Positions 31,975-40,671 of a DNA stretch of 64,000 nucleotides are shown one piece after another. Origin of the DNA: Flavobacteriales bacterium (GTDB lineage Bacteria; Bacteroidota; Bacteroidia; Flavobacteriales_F; PHOS-HE28); assembly GCA_016710015.1 (NCBI GenBank), contig JADJLR010000004.1, positions 62,001-126,000 on the forward strand, written 5' to 3'. A program made the position numbers and the translations under genes. Numbering within the stretch: position 1 is the stretch's first letter; every line of letters starts with the position of its first letter. The notes beneath the pieces were generated by a model. That model saw only the letters and a list, made by a program, of their open reading frames with translations, did no database searches and had not been told where the DNA came from.

Positions 31975-33471
31975 GTCCGGACGCCTGTCCTTCAGGTTCT
32001 GCACACTGCCATTGTGATGGAGGTCCTTCAGCAAGCTCAGGTCCACATCCACCACCAGTACCATTTCCGTATTTGCCGTGGCTTCGCCCTTTACCCCCGT
32101 GGAAGGGAATGCGAAATCACAAGGTGTGAGCACCGCGCTTTGGGCATACTGGATATCCATGTTCTTTACTCGGGGCAAATTGCCAACACTCCCTGCGATG
32201 GCAACGAAACATTCGTTCTCGATGGCGCGGGCTTGCGCACAATGCCGTACGCGTGAATATCCGTTCTGGGTGTCCGTGAGGAATGGCACGAAGAGGATCT
32301 CCATACCATCCATAGCGAGCAATCGTACCAGTTCCGGGAATTCACAATCGTAACAGATCAACACACCGATCTTGCCGCAGTCGGTATCGAACACACGGAA
32401 ACCATCGCCCCCTGCGATACCCCATTGGCGTTGTTCGTTCGGTGTGATATGGATCTTCTCGTAGCGCTCCCATGTCCCATCACGCCGACAGAGGAATCCC
32501 ACATTGAGCAGTTTGCCACGATCCACCAAGGGCATGCTCCCTGTGATGATATTGAGGTTGTACTTCACGGCTGCGGTGATCATCTCATCACGCAACGGTA
32601 TCGTATGCTCGGCCAATGCGCGGATCGCCTCGGCCTCGTTGCGGTCGTTGTAGGCTGCCATGAGCGGGGCATTGAACAGTTCCGGGAATACGGCGAAATC
32701 ACTGCCATAGCCACTCACCACTTCCAAGAAGAAGTTGACTTGTTCGATCAACTCCGAGCGATCGCGGTAGGAACGCATCTGCCATTGGACCAGACCCAGG
32801 CGCACATTCCGGGTGTCCTGCCGATCGAAGCGAACCTCGTTGTGGTAGATGTTGTCCCACTCCAACAACGTGGCATACTCCAACGACTGTTTATCGTCCG
32901 GCATGTAGCCACGGAGCAACTTCACCACGTGGAAATCGTTCGCGAGTTGAAAGGAGAGCACGGGGTCATGGATCTCCTTCATTCGCACCTTCTCGATGTA
33001 CTCCTTGGGCTTTAGCGTATCGGCATAGAGGTGATAATTCGGCATTCGGCCTCCGAACATGACCGCCCGTAAATTGAGGCGTTCACACAACTCCTTTCGC
33101 GCCTCGTACAGCCGACGTCCAAGTCGCTTACCACGGAATTCCGGGTGAACGAAGACCTCAATGCCATAAAGGGTATCACCCTTTTCCGTGTGGGTATTGA
33201 AGGTGTAAGCTCCCGTGACCTTCCTGTAATCATGGTCCAGTCCGATCTTGTCCAGATCCACGATGATGGACAAGGCACAACCCACCAATTTATCATTGAC
33301 GAACACGCCAAGTTGGCCATCCGGGAAGAGCTTGATCAAGCGGGATATGGTTTCTTTTCGCCAAAGGTCCCCACTCCATTTCGGATATGCTGCCCGCATG
33401 GCCTCGGCGAAATCTTCGTAGACCTCGATACTATACGGCCGGACCTCCACGTGCTGTTCTTCCCTGATCAT
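31930..33471 (-). CDS. GNAT acetyltransferase fused to a carbon-nitrogen hydrolase
   Basis: 513 residues. Residues 8-200 form a GNAT domain (YGIEVFVHPEFRGKRLGRRL is the acetyl-CoA loop); residues 222-505 are a nitrilase-superfamily amidase with the triad E264 (FPELFNAP), K339 (WERYEKIHITP) and C373 (GVLICYDCEFPE). The same two-domain fusion occurs in other bacteria, but its substrate is not established; a paired acetylation/deamidation of a small amine or amide is plausible. The last 45 bp lie antisense to the end of the antiporter gene. A TACTTTTC box at 33511-33504 is a candidate promoter. Confidence 0.9.
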   Translation of the reverse strand: MIREEQHVEVRPYSIEVYEDFAEAMRAAYPKWSGDLWRKETISRLIKLFPDGQLGVFVNDKLVGCALSIIVDLDKIGLDHDYRKVTGAYTFNTHTEKGDTLYGIEVFVHPEFRGKRLGRRLYEARKELCERLNLRAVMFGGRMPNYHLYADTLKPKEYIEKVRMKEIHDPVLSFQLANDFHVVKLLRGYMPDDKQSLEYATLLEWDNIYHNEVRFDRQDTRNVRLGLVQWQMRSYRDRSELIEQVNFFLEVVSGYGSDFAVFPELFNAPLMAAYNDRNEAEAIRALAEHTIPLRDEMITAAVKYNLNIITGSMPLVDRGKLLNVGFLCRRDGTWERYEKIHITPNEQRQWGIAGGDGFRVFDTDCGKIGVLICYDCEFPELVRLLAMDGMEILFVPFLTDTQNGYSRVRHCAQARAIENECFVAIAGSVGNLPRVKNMDIQYAQSAVLTPCDFAFPSTGVKGEATANTEMVLVVDVDLSLLKDLHHNGSVQNLKDRRPDLYDLGTVGGGSLGS

Positions 33472-33578
33472 GTTCGAACCAGCGGCTTGATCGCTGGGCG
33501 GGCGAAAAGTACATCCGCGATCACACGGTTACATCGTTGTGCCGGAAGTATCGCTTGCACCTTTCCGCATCGGGATAT

Positions 33579-33839
33579 TCAGTTGCTGGCCGCCCACTCC
33601 CGGATCTTCGTGCGGAACCATGCGTCCGCTTCATCCGTCCACTTGTAGTTGTCGCGGATGTACAACATGGTGTCCTTCTCACTATCGGTATACTTGTTCC
33701 CATCCCGTACCAGGGCGAAGAGTTTCTCCGCATCGGCCAAGGAAATACGGCCATCGCCAGCGCCCTTCACGCAGGCATCGGCCATCTGGATCATGTCTTC
33801 CTGTACTTGTTTCCCGTGTATGGTGATCGTGTTGCTCAT
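33579..33839 (-). CDS. Small conserved soluble protein of unknown function
   Basis: 86 residues from the ATG at 33839 (MSNTITIHGKQVQEDMIQMA). The composition is acidic and aromatic, with GDGRISLADAEKLFALVRDG followed by YTDSEKDTMLYIRDNYKW and ending WFRTKIREWAASN. The DGR(I)..(D)A..L pattern is reminiscent of an EF-hand-like loop, but it is too short to call. I believe relatives exist in other bacteria as stand-alone small proteins. It diverges from the ECF sigma gene across 85 bp. No function assigned. Confidence 0.75.
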   Translation of the reverse strand: MSNTITIHGKQVQEDMIQMADACVKGAGDGRISLADAEKLFALVRDGNKYTDSEKDTMLYIRDNYKWTDEADAWFRTKIREWAASN

Positions 33840-33924
33840 TCTTGTCGATATTGGTTCTTGTTCAATAAAGGTTGAACGATCCATTGCCGATCGGGTCACA
33901 TTGCCCCGTGCTGGAACCACGGCA

Positions 33925-34584
33925 ATGGCGACCTTTACTCCGTCCACGATGACCGCTCGAACTCCACATACCCCTGTTCATGACCTCAGCGATGAAGCAT
34001 TGGTGCAACGAATGGGCGAAACAGGGGACCGCACCTGTTTCGGTATCATCTATGAGCGTTACCAGGGCCGCGTGCTCTCGCGCACTTGGCACATGGTGGG
34101 TGATCGTGCGGAAGCTCAGGACCTGACGCAGGAAGTGTTCCTGCGGTTGTTCAAGAATGCGGCGAAGTACAAACAGCAGAGTGCCTTCGCGGCGTGGTTC
34201 AAAGTGCTGACCTACAATGTGGTGATCGACGAACTTCGCAAACGGCAACGGATGCAGATGGATCCGTTGCCTGATGATCCATCCACTCTTTCGATGATGG
34301 AAGAGAGCGATCAAACGATCCGAGAGAAGCGCACGTTCGAACTGCTCTACGAACGCTTGATGCATCTGCTCGATCGGATCAACCAAGAGGAAAAAGAATT
34401 GCTCTTGATGAAATACCGGGACGACATTCCAGTGAAGACGATCGCTACACGGATGAGGCTCGGTGAGAGCGCGGTGAAGATGCGTTTACGAAGGAGCCGG
34501 TTGAAGGTGTTGGCCTTGGACAAAGAACTACCTACGGACATCGAACTCCGGCACCTCGCGTCTCCTGTGAACGCAGCCTCCTGA
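33925..34584 (+). CDS. ECF-type RNA polymerase sigma factor
   Basis: 219 residues. Region 2 is clear (FGIIYERYQGRVLSRTWHMV, AQDLTQEVFLRLFKNA, WFKVLTYNVVIDELRKRQR) and region 4 is present (INQEEKELLLMKYRDDIPVK, IATRMRLGESAVKMRLRRSR). The start may be the ATG at 33925 or 33949. No anti-sigma gene adjoins; instead an MscS channel gene starts 4 bp after its stop, followed by a potassium channel and LysE in tight succession. That suggests control of, or by, membrane tension or ion balance. Only the order is seen; regulation is inferred. Confidence 0.92.
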   Translation: MATFTPSTMTARTPHTPVHDLSDEALVQRMGETGDRTCFGIIYERYQGRVLSRTWHMVGDRAEAQDLTQEVFLRLFKNAAKYKQQSAFAAWFKVLTYNVVIDELRKRQRMQMDPLPDDPSTLSMMEESDQTIREKRTFELLYERLMHLLDRINQEEKELLLMKYRDDIPVKTIATRMRLGESAVKMRLRRSRLKVLALDKELPTDIELRHLASPVNAAS

Positions 34585-34588
34585 TACC

Positions 34589-35422
34589 ATGCGGGAAATT
34601 CTCCAGTACGAGATCCTCACTATAGGGAAAGCCAGCATCACCGTTGGGCACATCCTCATTTCGGTGCTGGTGCTGTTGTGCACCTGGTTGGCCCTTCGGC
34701 TGATCAAGGGCACCATGCGGCGCCGGTGGGGAAAAGTAGATCAGGAGAGTGCTCGTGCCATGGCCGTTTACAAACTGCTCTCCTACTTCATTTGGACCTC
34801 TTCGTTGCTCTTCGCGCTGGATGTGGTGGGTGTTCGACTCACCTTCTTGCTTGCTGGTGGCGCGGCCTTGTTGGTCGGGGTTGGTCTTGGCATCCAGCAG
34901 ACCTTCAACGACATGATCTCCGGAGTTATCATCTTGGCCGAGGGAACCATACGCGTTGGCGATGTGATGGAGGTGGATGGCTTGGTGGGCCGCGTAACGG
35001 ACATCAACCTACGCACCACCAAAGTGCTTTCACGGGACGACATCCACATCCTCGTCCCGAACCACAAGTTCATCAACGAGAACGTGGTGAACTGGTCGCA
35101 TACCGACCTAGTGACCCGGTTCCATGTGGGTGTTGGCGTATCCTACGGCACGGATCCGCGGCTAGTGGAGCGTGTGTTGATCAGTTGCGCGCGTGAGAAC
35201 ACTGCAGTGCTGGATGATCCCGCGCACCCGGTGACGGCCCGTTTGGTCGGTTTCGGCGACAGTTCGTTGAACTTCGAGGTGCTCTTCTATAGTCAGAATG
35301 TGTTCCGTATAGAAACCACCAAGAGCGAGATCCGCTTCGCGATCACGGATGCCTTTGCCCGTCAGCGCATCACCATCCCGTTCCCACAGCGAGATGTACA
35401 CATGATCGCGCCCAAGTCTTGA
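34589..35422 (+). CDS. Small-conductance mechanosensitive channel (MscS family)
   Basis: 277 residues with three N-terminal membrane helices. The pore-lining helix and following loop read LTFLLAGGAALLVGVGLGIQ then QTFNDMISGVIILAEGTIRVGD, the MscS signature. The beta domain contains VNWSHTDLVTRFHVGVGVSY. It would open under hypo-osmotic shock to release solutes. It begins 4 bp after the sigma gene and is 4 bp ahead of the potassium channel gene, so these are one operon. Length is typical of the minimal MscS core. Confidence 0.96.
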   Translation: MREILQYEILTIGKASITVGHILISVLVLLCTWLALRLIKGTMRRRWGKVDQESARAMAVYKLLSYFIWTSSLLFALDVVGVRLTFLLAGGAALLVGVGLGIQQTFNDMISGVIILAEGTIRVGDVMEVDGLVGRVTDINLRTTKVLSRDDIHILVPNHKFINENVVNWSHTDLVTRFHVGVGVSYGTDPRLVERVLISCARENTAVLDDPAHPVTARLVGFGDSSLNFEVLFYSQNVFRIETTKSEIRFAITDAFARQRITIPFPQRDVHMIAPKS

Positions 35423-35426
35423 CCGC

Positions 35427-36266
35427 ATGGACCCAGAGCGTAAAGAAAGCCTTCGGAGTCATTTTCGCCGCGTGATCTTCGGCACGGACACCCCTTCCGG
35501 CAAGGCCTTCGATGTGGCGCTACTGTGGGCTATCCTCATTAGCGTGGCACTTGTGATGTTGGAAAGCGTGCCGGCCATCAAGGATAAATACGGTTGGCCC
35601 TTGTACATCGCGGAGTTGGGTTTCACGGCCTTATTCTCGGTGGAATATGCGCTCAGGCTATGGGTGATCAATAAACCATTGCGCTACGCTTTCAGTTTCT
35701 TCGGCATTGTGGACCTGCTCTCCATTCTGCCCACGTACTTGAGTCTGATATTGGGCGGCGCCCATTCGCTGATGGTGATCCGGGTACTGCGGCTCCTGCG
35801 CGTGTTCCGTGTGTTCAAGTTGGTTCGCTACATTCAGGAGGCGGGGATGTTGGGGCGCGCCATAGCGGCCAGCCGCCGAAAGATCCTGGTGTTCCTGATG
35901 GCGGTGATGAGCATCACCATCATCTTCGGAACGGTGATGTACCTGGTGGAAAGTCCAGAGGCAGGTTTCACGAGCATACCCACAAGCATCTACTGGGCCA
36001 TTGTTACGCTCACGACCGTTGGTTACGGTGACATTGCACCACAGACCTGGTTCGGGCAGTTCCTCGCCGCAGCCATCATGATCCTGGGTTACGCCATGAT
36101 CGCGGTGCCCACTGGTATCGTCGGTGTGGAGATCTCACGTGCGCAGGACCCCGGACCCGAGTGTACCAGTTGCCATGCTACTGGCCACTTGCCCGATGCG
36201 CGCTTCTGCCGACGTTGTGGCGCAGAACTCCCCCCTTGGGGTGCTTCTCCAGCGAAAGAGCCATGA
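35427..36266 (+). CDS. Voltage-gated-like potassium channel with C-terminal zinc ribbon
   Basis: 279 residues, six-helix ion channel. S4-like basic helix RVLRLLRVFRVFKLVRY (about 119-135); the selectivity filter TLTTVGYGDIAP at about 195-205; S6 AAAIMILGYAMIAVPTGI. Then a short cytosolic tail with C246, C249, C261 and C264 (CTSCHATGHLP...FCRRCGAEL), a zinc-ribbon pattern, in place of the RCK domain common in bacterial K+ channels. Its stop overlaps the start of the LysE gene as ATGA. The zinc ribbon could sense metal or mediate assembly (inference). Confidence 0.94.
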   Translation: MDPERKESLRSHFRRVIFGTDTPSGKAFDVALLWAILISVALVMLESVPAIKDKYGWPLYIAELGFTALFSVEYALRLWVINKPLRYAFSFFGIVDLLSILPTYLSLILGGAHSLMVIRVLRLLRVFRVFKLVRYIQEAGMLGRAIAASRRKILVFLMAVMSITIIFGTVMYLVESPEAGFTSIPTSIYWAIVTLTTVGYGDIAPQTWFGQFLAAAIMILGYAMIAVPTGIVGVEISRAQDPGPECTSCHATGHLPDARFCRRCGAELPPWGASPAKEP

Positions 36267-36877
36267 TTCTCGCTTTGGTCGAAGGGCTCGCGATCGGCTT
36301 GGCGACCACTGTGCTCGTCGGTCCGGTGTTCTTCACCTTGTTGCGTGCCTCACTGGACCATGGCCAGCGCGGTGGTTTTGCCGTCGCCTTGGGGATCATC
36401 GCATCGGACATCATGGTGGTGGCGATCTGTTCGGCAGGTCTTTCGGCAAGTGTGCAACGCACGTTCAGCGGCCCATGGATGGCCTTGGCCGCAGGGGTGC
36501 TTCTGTTGGTGCTCGGCGTGTCCTATTTGCTCAAGCGCCCGACCAACCCATATGGAAGAGAACCGCTGGGTCGGCGCGGAATGCTCGGCTTGTTCACCTC
36601 CGGGTTCGCGGTCAACTTCGTGAATCCTTTCGTCTTCGCCATTTGGATCGGAGTTTCCATGAGGGCCACTTCAGGATACGGACATCAAGGTTGGGGCCTG
36701 CTTGGTGGTGCATTGGCCGGTATCCTCATCTCCGATCTCGCAAAGGCACACTTCGCTCCGCGCCTACGTTCACTACTCACGCTGTCCACGTTGCGAAAGT
36801 TGTACCTCCTGATCGGCATCGCGCTCCTGGTTTTCAGCATCCGCATGTTCCTTCATGCGAGCAACGGTGGGATGTGA
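36263..36877 (+). CDS. LysE-family exporter
   Basis: 204 residues, about six membrane helices, starting MILALVEGLAIGLATTVLVG at the ATG overlapping the potassium channel stop. GPVFFTLLRASLDHGQRGGF and GFAVNFVNPFVFAIWIG are typical LysE/RhtB segments (the NP motif in the middle). It exports amino acids or other small molecules; the substrate is unknown. The coupling to an ion channel gene is unusual. Confidence 0.9.
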   Translation: MILALVEGLAIGLATTVLVGPVFFTLLRASLDHGQRGGFAVALGIIASDIMVVAICSAGLSASVQRTFSGPWMALAAGVLLLVLGVSYLLKRPTNPYGREPLGRRGMLGLFTSGFAVNFVNPFVFAIWIGVSMRATSGYGHQGWGLLGGALAGILISDLAKAHFAPRLRSLLTLSTLRKLYLLIGIALLVFSIRMFLHASNGGM

Positions 36878-36918
36878 GATCGGGGGCGTCGACTACATTT
36901 GATCAAAACCAAACCACC

Positions 36919-37428
36919 ATGGAGATCAATTGGCTAATACAGATCATTGCAGCATTGGTACCGATGCTCGTCGGTTTCATCTGGTACAACCCCAAGGTCT
37001 TCGGTAACGCTTGGATGAAGTCCGCTGGCTTGACGGAAGAACAGGTGAAGACCGGTAACATGCCGCTCATCTTCGGACTGAGCTTCGTGCTGGCTTTCGT
37101 GTTGTCATTCACCTACAAGTTCCTCGGTGACCATTTCAGTGCTTTCCAAGCCTTCTTCCGCCCCGTGATCGAGCACGGTCTCGGCGTTGACCCCGCAACA
37201 CCATTCGGCACGGAGCTGAAAGGCCTGATCGATGGCTACGGTGAACGCTTCCACAGCTGGACCCATGGCTTGGCACATAGCCTCATCATCTCCTTCTTCG
37301 TGCTGCTGCCGATCATGGGAACCGGAGCTCTCTTCGAGCGGAAGTCCTTCAAGTACTTCATGCTGAACTGGGGTTACTGGGTGGTCACCCTAGCACTGAT
37401 GTACATGGTGCTGGCCCACTTCGGATAG
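36919..37428 (+). CDS. DUF1761 membrane protein
   Basis: 169 residues, four membrane helices. It starts MEINWLIQIIAALVPMLVGF and continues IWYNPKVFGNAWMKSAGLTE, the hallmark N-terminus of DUF1761. The C-terminus (FKYFMLNWGYWVVTLALMYM) fits as well. No known activity. The ATG at 36919 lies 41 bp after lysE; it may be the last gene of the sigma-MscS-channel operon. Confidence 0.88.
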   Translation: MEINWLIQIIAALVPMLVGFIWYNPKVFGNAWMKSAGLTEEQVKTGNMPLIFGLSFVLAFVLSFTYKFLGDHFSAFQAFFRPVIEHGLGVDPATPFGTELKGLIDGYGERFHSWTHGLAHSLIISFFVLLPIMGTGALFERKSFKYFMLNWGYWVVTLALMYMVLAHFG

Positions 37429-37452
37429 GACTCCGGAACAAAAGGTCGGTGA

Positions 37453-38601
37453 TCAGCTTTCGCCTTTCACGCGGGTCCACAGCTCGGACAGTATCGTGCT
37501 GAACTGCTCCCCATTCGGTGTTCGGGGTGGAAGCAGTTTGACATCCAGTTGGGTGCCGTTGGGGATCAGTTGATAGGAATAGACGAAGGGCTTATCCACG
37601 GCCGGCTCACCCATCTGACCGAATCGTAGATCGCAGAAGACGAGCGTGTCGTTGCGCAGTTGGATCACGTAGTTGTCGTCGGACAAGTGGGTCAGCCGCT
37701 TCACGTTCTCATGATCGGCCCATGGACCAAGTAACTGGTGGTTCTTTGGGATGCGCACGAAGTCCACATCCGGCTTGGTATCCAACAACGAGTAATAGCC
37801 AAGTTCGTAATGATCACCCGCGTTCACGTTGGTGGTCCACAGAATGGCGTTGAAGGGTGTCGGGCGCGTGGAGATCTTCGAGTAGGCAATGCCTTGGCGT
37901 TCCACCGAAGCACGAATGTGTCGGTGCGCTTCGAACTTGAAGAGGATCGTCAGCGCCATATACGCAGTGCTGATCACGAGGCCGAGTTTGTTGATCCACC
38001 GTCGTCGTGGATCGGTCCGTTCGAGGAACATCGCGACGGTAACACAGATCAGGAACGGAACCGTGTACATCGGATCCACCACGAAGATGTTGTTGAAAGC
38101 CACCTTCAGCGGGAGTGGCCAGAAGAGTTGTGTACCCCAAGTGGTATGGCAATCCAGCAGTGGATGCGTGACCAAGCTCCACCAGAACAACCAGCTCCAA
38201 TCCTTCGCAGTTGCTGTATCCTGCCCCTTCATCTTCCACAGCACAAGGCCGATGATCAGTAGCGTGATCAGAGCGACCATGGACTTCCCCGTGACGCTCT
38301 CCGTTCCGAAGAAGAACACGGCCATCACCAGCCCAACGAAAACGCTCAGCAACGACGCTTGGTTGCTTTTGACCCATCGCCCGAGGATCGGTGCCATCAC
38401 CGAACTGAAGAAGATCGAATGCGTCACCCCGCGATGCAATTCGTTCGCACGCAGATCATCGAAGAAGACCCGGTTCAGCACATCCAGATCCGGAATGGTG
38501 CCCGCTATTGCGCCCCATAGAATGGCCTTGTTGCCGACCTTCTTGCCGAGCACGAGTTCGCCAACCGCCGCACCCAACACGATCTGCGTTAGTGAGTCCA
38601 T
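37453..38601 (-). CDS. YdjM-like (DUF457) inner-membrane metal-dependent hydrolase family protein
   Basis: 382 residues. The N-terminus MDSLTQIVLGAAVGELVLGK, then GTIPDLDVL and HRGVTHSIFFS, matches the YdjM/LexA-regulated-type family, in which conserved Asp and His residues resemble a phospholipase C-like metal site. HPLLDCHTTWGTQLF contributes further His/Asp residues. Several membrane helices precede a soluble C-terminal region of about 150 residues. Its ATG at 38601 immediately follows the stop of the gene upstream (38602), so they are co-transcribed. The substrate is unknown. Confidence 0.88.
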   Translation of the reverse strand: MDSLTQIVLGAAVGELVLGKKVGNKAILWGAIAGTIPDLDVLNRVFFDDLRANELHRGVTHSIFFSSVMAPILGRWVKSNQASLLSVFVGLVMAVFFFGTESVTGKSMVALITLLIIGLVLWKMKGQDTATAKDWSWLFWWSLVTHPLLDCHTTWGTQLFWPLPLKVAFNNIFVVDPMYTVPFLICVTVAMFLERTDPRRRWINKLGLVISTAYMALTILFKFEAHRHIRASVERQGIAYSKISTRPTPFNAILWTTNVNAGDHYELGYYSLLDTKPDVDFVRIPKNHQLLGPWADHENVKRLTHLSDDNYVIQLRNDTLVFCDLRFGQMGEPAVDKPFVYSYQLIPNGTQLDVKLLPPRTPNGEQFSTILSELWTRVKGES

Positions 38602-39786
38602 TCAGGCCACTTCCTTCTTGAACGGAGAGCGTTGCTCGAATGGGACGGGGCGCAGCTTCCGCAGAAAGGGACCAACCAACTTGTTCGCCAAGGCGTTCCG
38701 GTGTTTCACGTAGAACCGCATGTCCGCTGGTAGTGCACCGAGGTTGCTTTTCGCTTGTTCCGCAGTACGCCCGAAGATGATCCGACGCGAACCCTTGCTC
38801 ATGGCACACTCCAACAGATCGACCAGCATCCGTTGGTAAATGGCGTGCTGTTCATTCAACGAGTAGTCGATCCCCATGTACTGTACATCCAAGGTATCTC
38901 CGAGCTCGAAGGCCGCAGTGAAGCCGACAAGCTTTCCATCGAGATGGCAGCCGCGCAAGCAAAGTCCGCCAGCCCACTGGTCCTTCCACATGGCGTAGAC
39001 CTTGGTATCAAGCCGACCGAACGTGAACGGCGCACGTTCCAGGACTTGATCGAAGAGCGCTTGCATCACGGGTTCTGCCGCCTTGACCTCCTTGGCACTT
39101 AGCGAGCGCACCACCAAGGTGCCGGAACGTTTCAGGATCGAGCGGATCCGAGTCCGCGATTTGGCGTTGATCGCCTCGGTGTAGTGGTCGAGGTCTTTCC
39201 AATCCGGTTGAAGATCCAGCACCATGTTCGGCTCCATGGTAAGTGGTGCGTAGGCCTTGTCCTCTAGTGCATCCGCGGCGGGATATTCCGCAGGCCAAAT
39301 GTCCTTCACGATCAATACGCTCGCCTTCGAGGTGAAATAACAGCCCTTGTCCAAACGCCGCATGGTGTCCGCCACAATGGACAAACGATGCAGGTCGCTC
39401 ACGCCCGGCTTGAAGTACGAGCCATGATCCCCGCAGTGGAACACGTTGCCATTCACCAGACAGCGCACTTTCATCTCCTTCGCAATGCGACCGCCGATCC
39501 CTTTTCCGAGTTTCTGCACCCCGGCGCGGTAGGCACTTCCGTTATCCACCAGATCCGCCACCTGGAAGTAGGCGATGCCCATGGGCTGATTCTGTTCGCA
39601 GTAATAGATCGCATAGTGGAAATCCATGGTGCCACACATGGCATCCTCCAACGCGAGCAAATGGTCGTACTTCAAATAGGGCGAAGCACCCTGGGCCACT
39701 TGCATCCAATCCTCACGATGGATCATGTGGATGGAATCGTGCAGGCTGAGACGGATGGTGGGGGCCACCTGAGGGTTATCGATCAT
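38602..39786 (-). CDS. GNAT/FemAB-like acyltransferase
   Basis: 394 residues. The layout, an N-terminal half ending near EPNMVLDLQPDWKDLDHYTE and a second half with SAKEVKAAEPVMQALFDQVL and GCHLDGKLVGFTAAFELGDT, fits the double-GNAT fold of FemAB and related lipid or peptidoglycan aminoacyltransferases. YSLNEQHAIYQRMLVDLLECA is the typical final helix region. The gene abuts the YdjM-like gene, so both may act on membrane-linked substrates. A TAATTTCG box at 39840-39833 is a plausible promoter. Family-level call only. Confidence 0.68.
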   Translation of the reverse strand: MIDNPQVAPTIRLSLHDSIHMIHREDWMQVAQGASPYLKYDHLLALEDAMCGTMDFHYAIYYCEQNQPMGIAYFQVADLVDNGSAYRAGVQKLGKGIGGRIAKEMKVRCLVNGNVFHCGDHGSYFKPGVSDLHRLSIVADTMRRLDKGCYFTSKASVLIVKDIWPAEYPAADALEDKAYAPLTMEPNMVLDLQPDWKDLDHYTEAINAKSRTRIRSILKRSGTLVVRSLSAKEVKAAEPVMQALFDQVLERAPFTFGRLDTKVYAMWKDQWAGGLCLRGCHLDGKLVGFTAAFELGDTLDVQYMGIDYSLNEQHAIYQRMLVDLLECAMSKGSRRIIFGRTAEQAKSNLGALPADMRFYVKHRNALANKLVGPFLRKLRPVPFEQRSPFKKEVA

Positions 39787-39832
39787 GGAACCGTTTGCAA
39801 GCGAATGGGTTTCTCCCGACTGGCAGGAGCGC

Positions 39833-39840
39833 CGAAATTA
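39833..39840 (-). promoter_or_regulatory. -7 box for the GNAT/FemAB-like gene
   Basis: On the minus strand it reads TAATTTCG, 46 nt before the ATG at 39786. Confidence 0.4.
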
Positions 39841-40056
39841 CTGGGGCATCCACGGATCCAGCCATCACAATGGCCAACGGGCCATCTGAAGGATGGTCGG
39901 TGGTGCGAATAGGCGTACTTCCTGTGGGAGTCCAATGTGAGGCTGTTCATGAATGGACCGCTAAAAGGGTGAACATCATTCTTCCATCGTTCCGAGGTGA
40001 ACCCTCGGTATCTTCAACCGCCCTTGCACCGCACCACTTTTCGGACCAAGAACCAA

Positions 40057-40629
40057 ATGATGAAGAAGCCGATCGATCCGGGAATTGGATCCCACCAACG
40101 GAATGAGCGCATCGAGAAGTTGCAAAGCATCGTCCGCGAAGCGATCAAGGAGCAGGAACTCATCCTCAACAACTTGGCGAATCCGCCGCATGAGGCGATC
40201 TCGCGTGGGCAGCGTTTGGCCGACAAAGTGGCCAGTTTCGGGGGCAGTTGGGCATTCATCATCGCGTTCTTCATCGTACTCGCCATTTGGATCACGTACA
40301 ACGCCACGGTACCAAAGGGTGATGAATTCGACCCATATCCGTTCATCCTCATGAACCTTGTGTTGTCATGCATCGCTGCATTGCAAGCACCCGTGATCAT
40401 GATGAGCCAGAACCGACAAGAAGAGAAGGACCGCAAACGCAGCGAGAACGACTACCTCATCAACCTAAAGGCCGAGTTGGAGTTGCGGAGCTTGCACCAA
40501 AAGATGGACCTCTTGATCCAAGATGAGATCCGGTCCCTCTCGGAAGCGCAGGAGGGCCAGTTGAGTTTCATCCAAGCCATGGATCAAAAGCTCGACCGTT
40601 TGTTAAAGGCATCGATCGGTCATTCGTAA
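40057..40629 (+). CDS. DUF1003 membrane protein
   Basis: 190 residues. Two membrane helices (SFGGSWAFIIAFFIVLAIWI and PFILMNLVLSCIAALQAPVI) separated by a short loop with FDPYPFIL, then MSQNRQEEKDRKRSENDYLI and a helical tail, the typical DUF1003 plan. The function is unknown. Two adjacent ATGs (40057 and 40060) are equivalent starts; the longer frame upstream is not family-like. The 270-bp gap to the divergent gene at 39786 contains a GAATGGACCG stretch that echoes the shared promoter sequence near dxs. Confidence 0.88.
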   Translation: MMKKPIDPGIGSHQRNERIEKLQSIVREAIKEQELILNNLANPPHEAISRGQRLADKVASFGGSWAFIIAFFIVLAIWITYNATVPKGDEFDPYPFILMNLVLSCIAALQAPVIMMSQNRQEEKDRKRSENDYLINLKAELELRSLHQKMDLLIQDEIRSLSEAQEGQLSFIQAMDQKLDRLLKASIGHS

Positions 40630-40671
40630 TGATCGGGATCAACATATTCTTGTCCCAACACAGCGACCCTC

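Noticed and set aside
36124..37428. 434-residue frame spanning lysE and DUF1761
   Set aside because: Only its last 169 codons (from 36919) are DUF1761; the first part is a shadow of the channel and lysE genes in another frame.
39787..40056. Possible small gene or RNA in the 270-bp divergent gap
   Set aside because: No family-like frame or stable cloverleaf; only a -7 box on the minus strand and a short promoter-like echo were visible.
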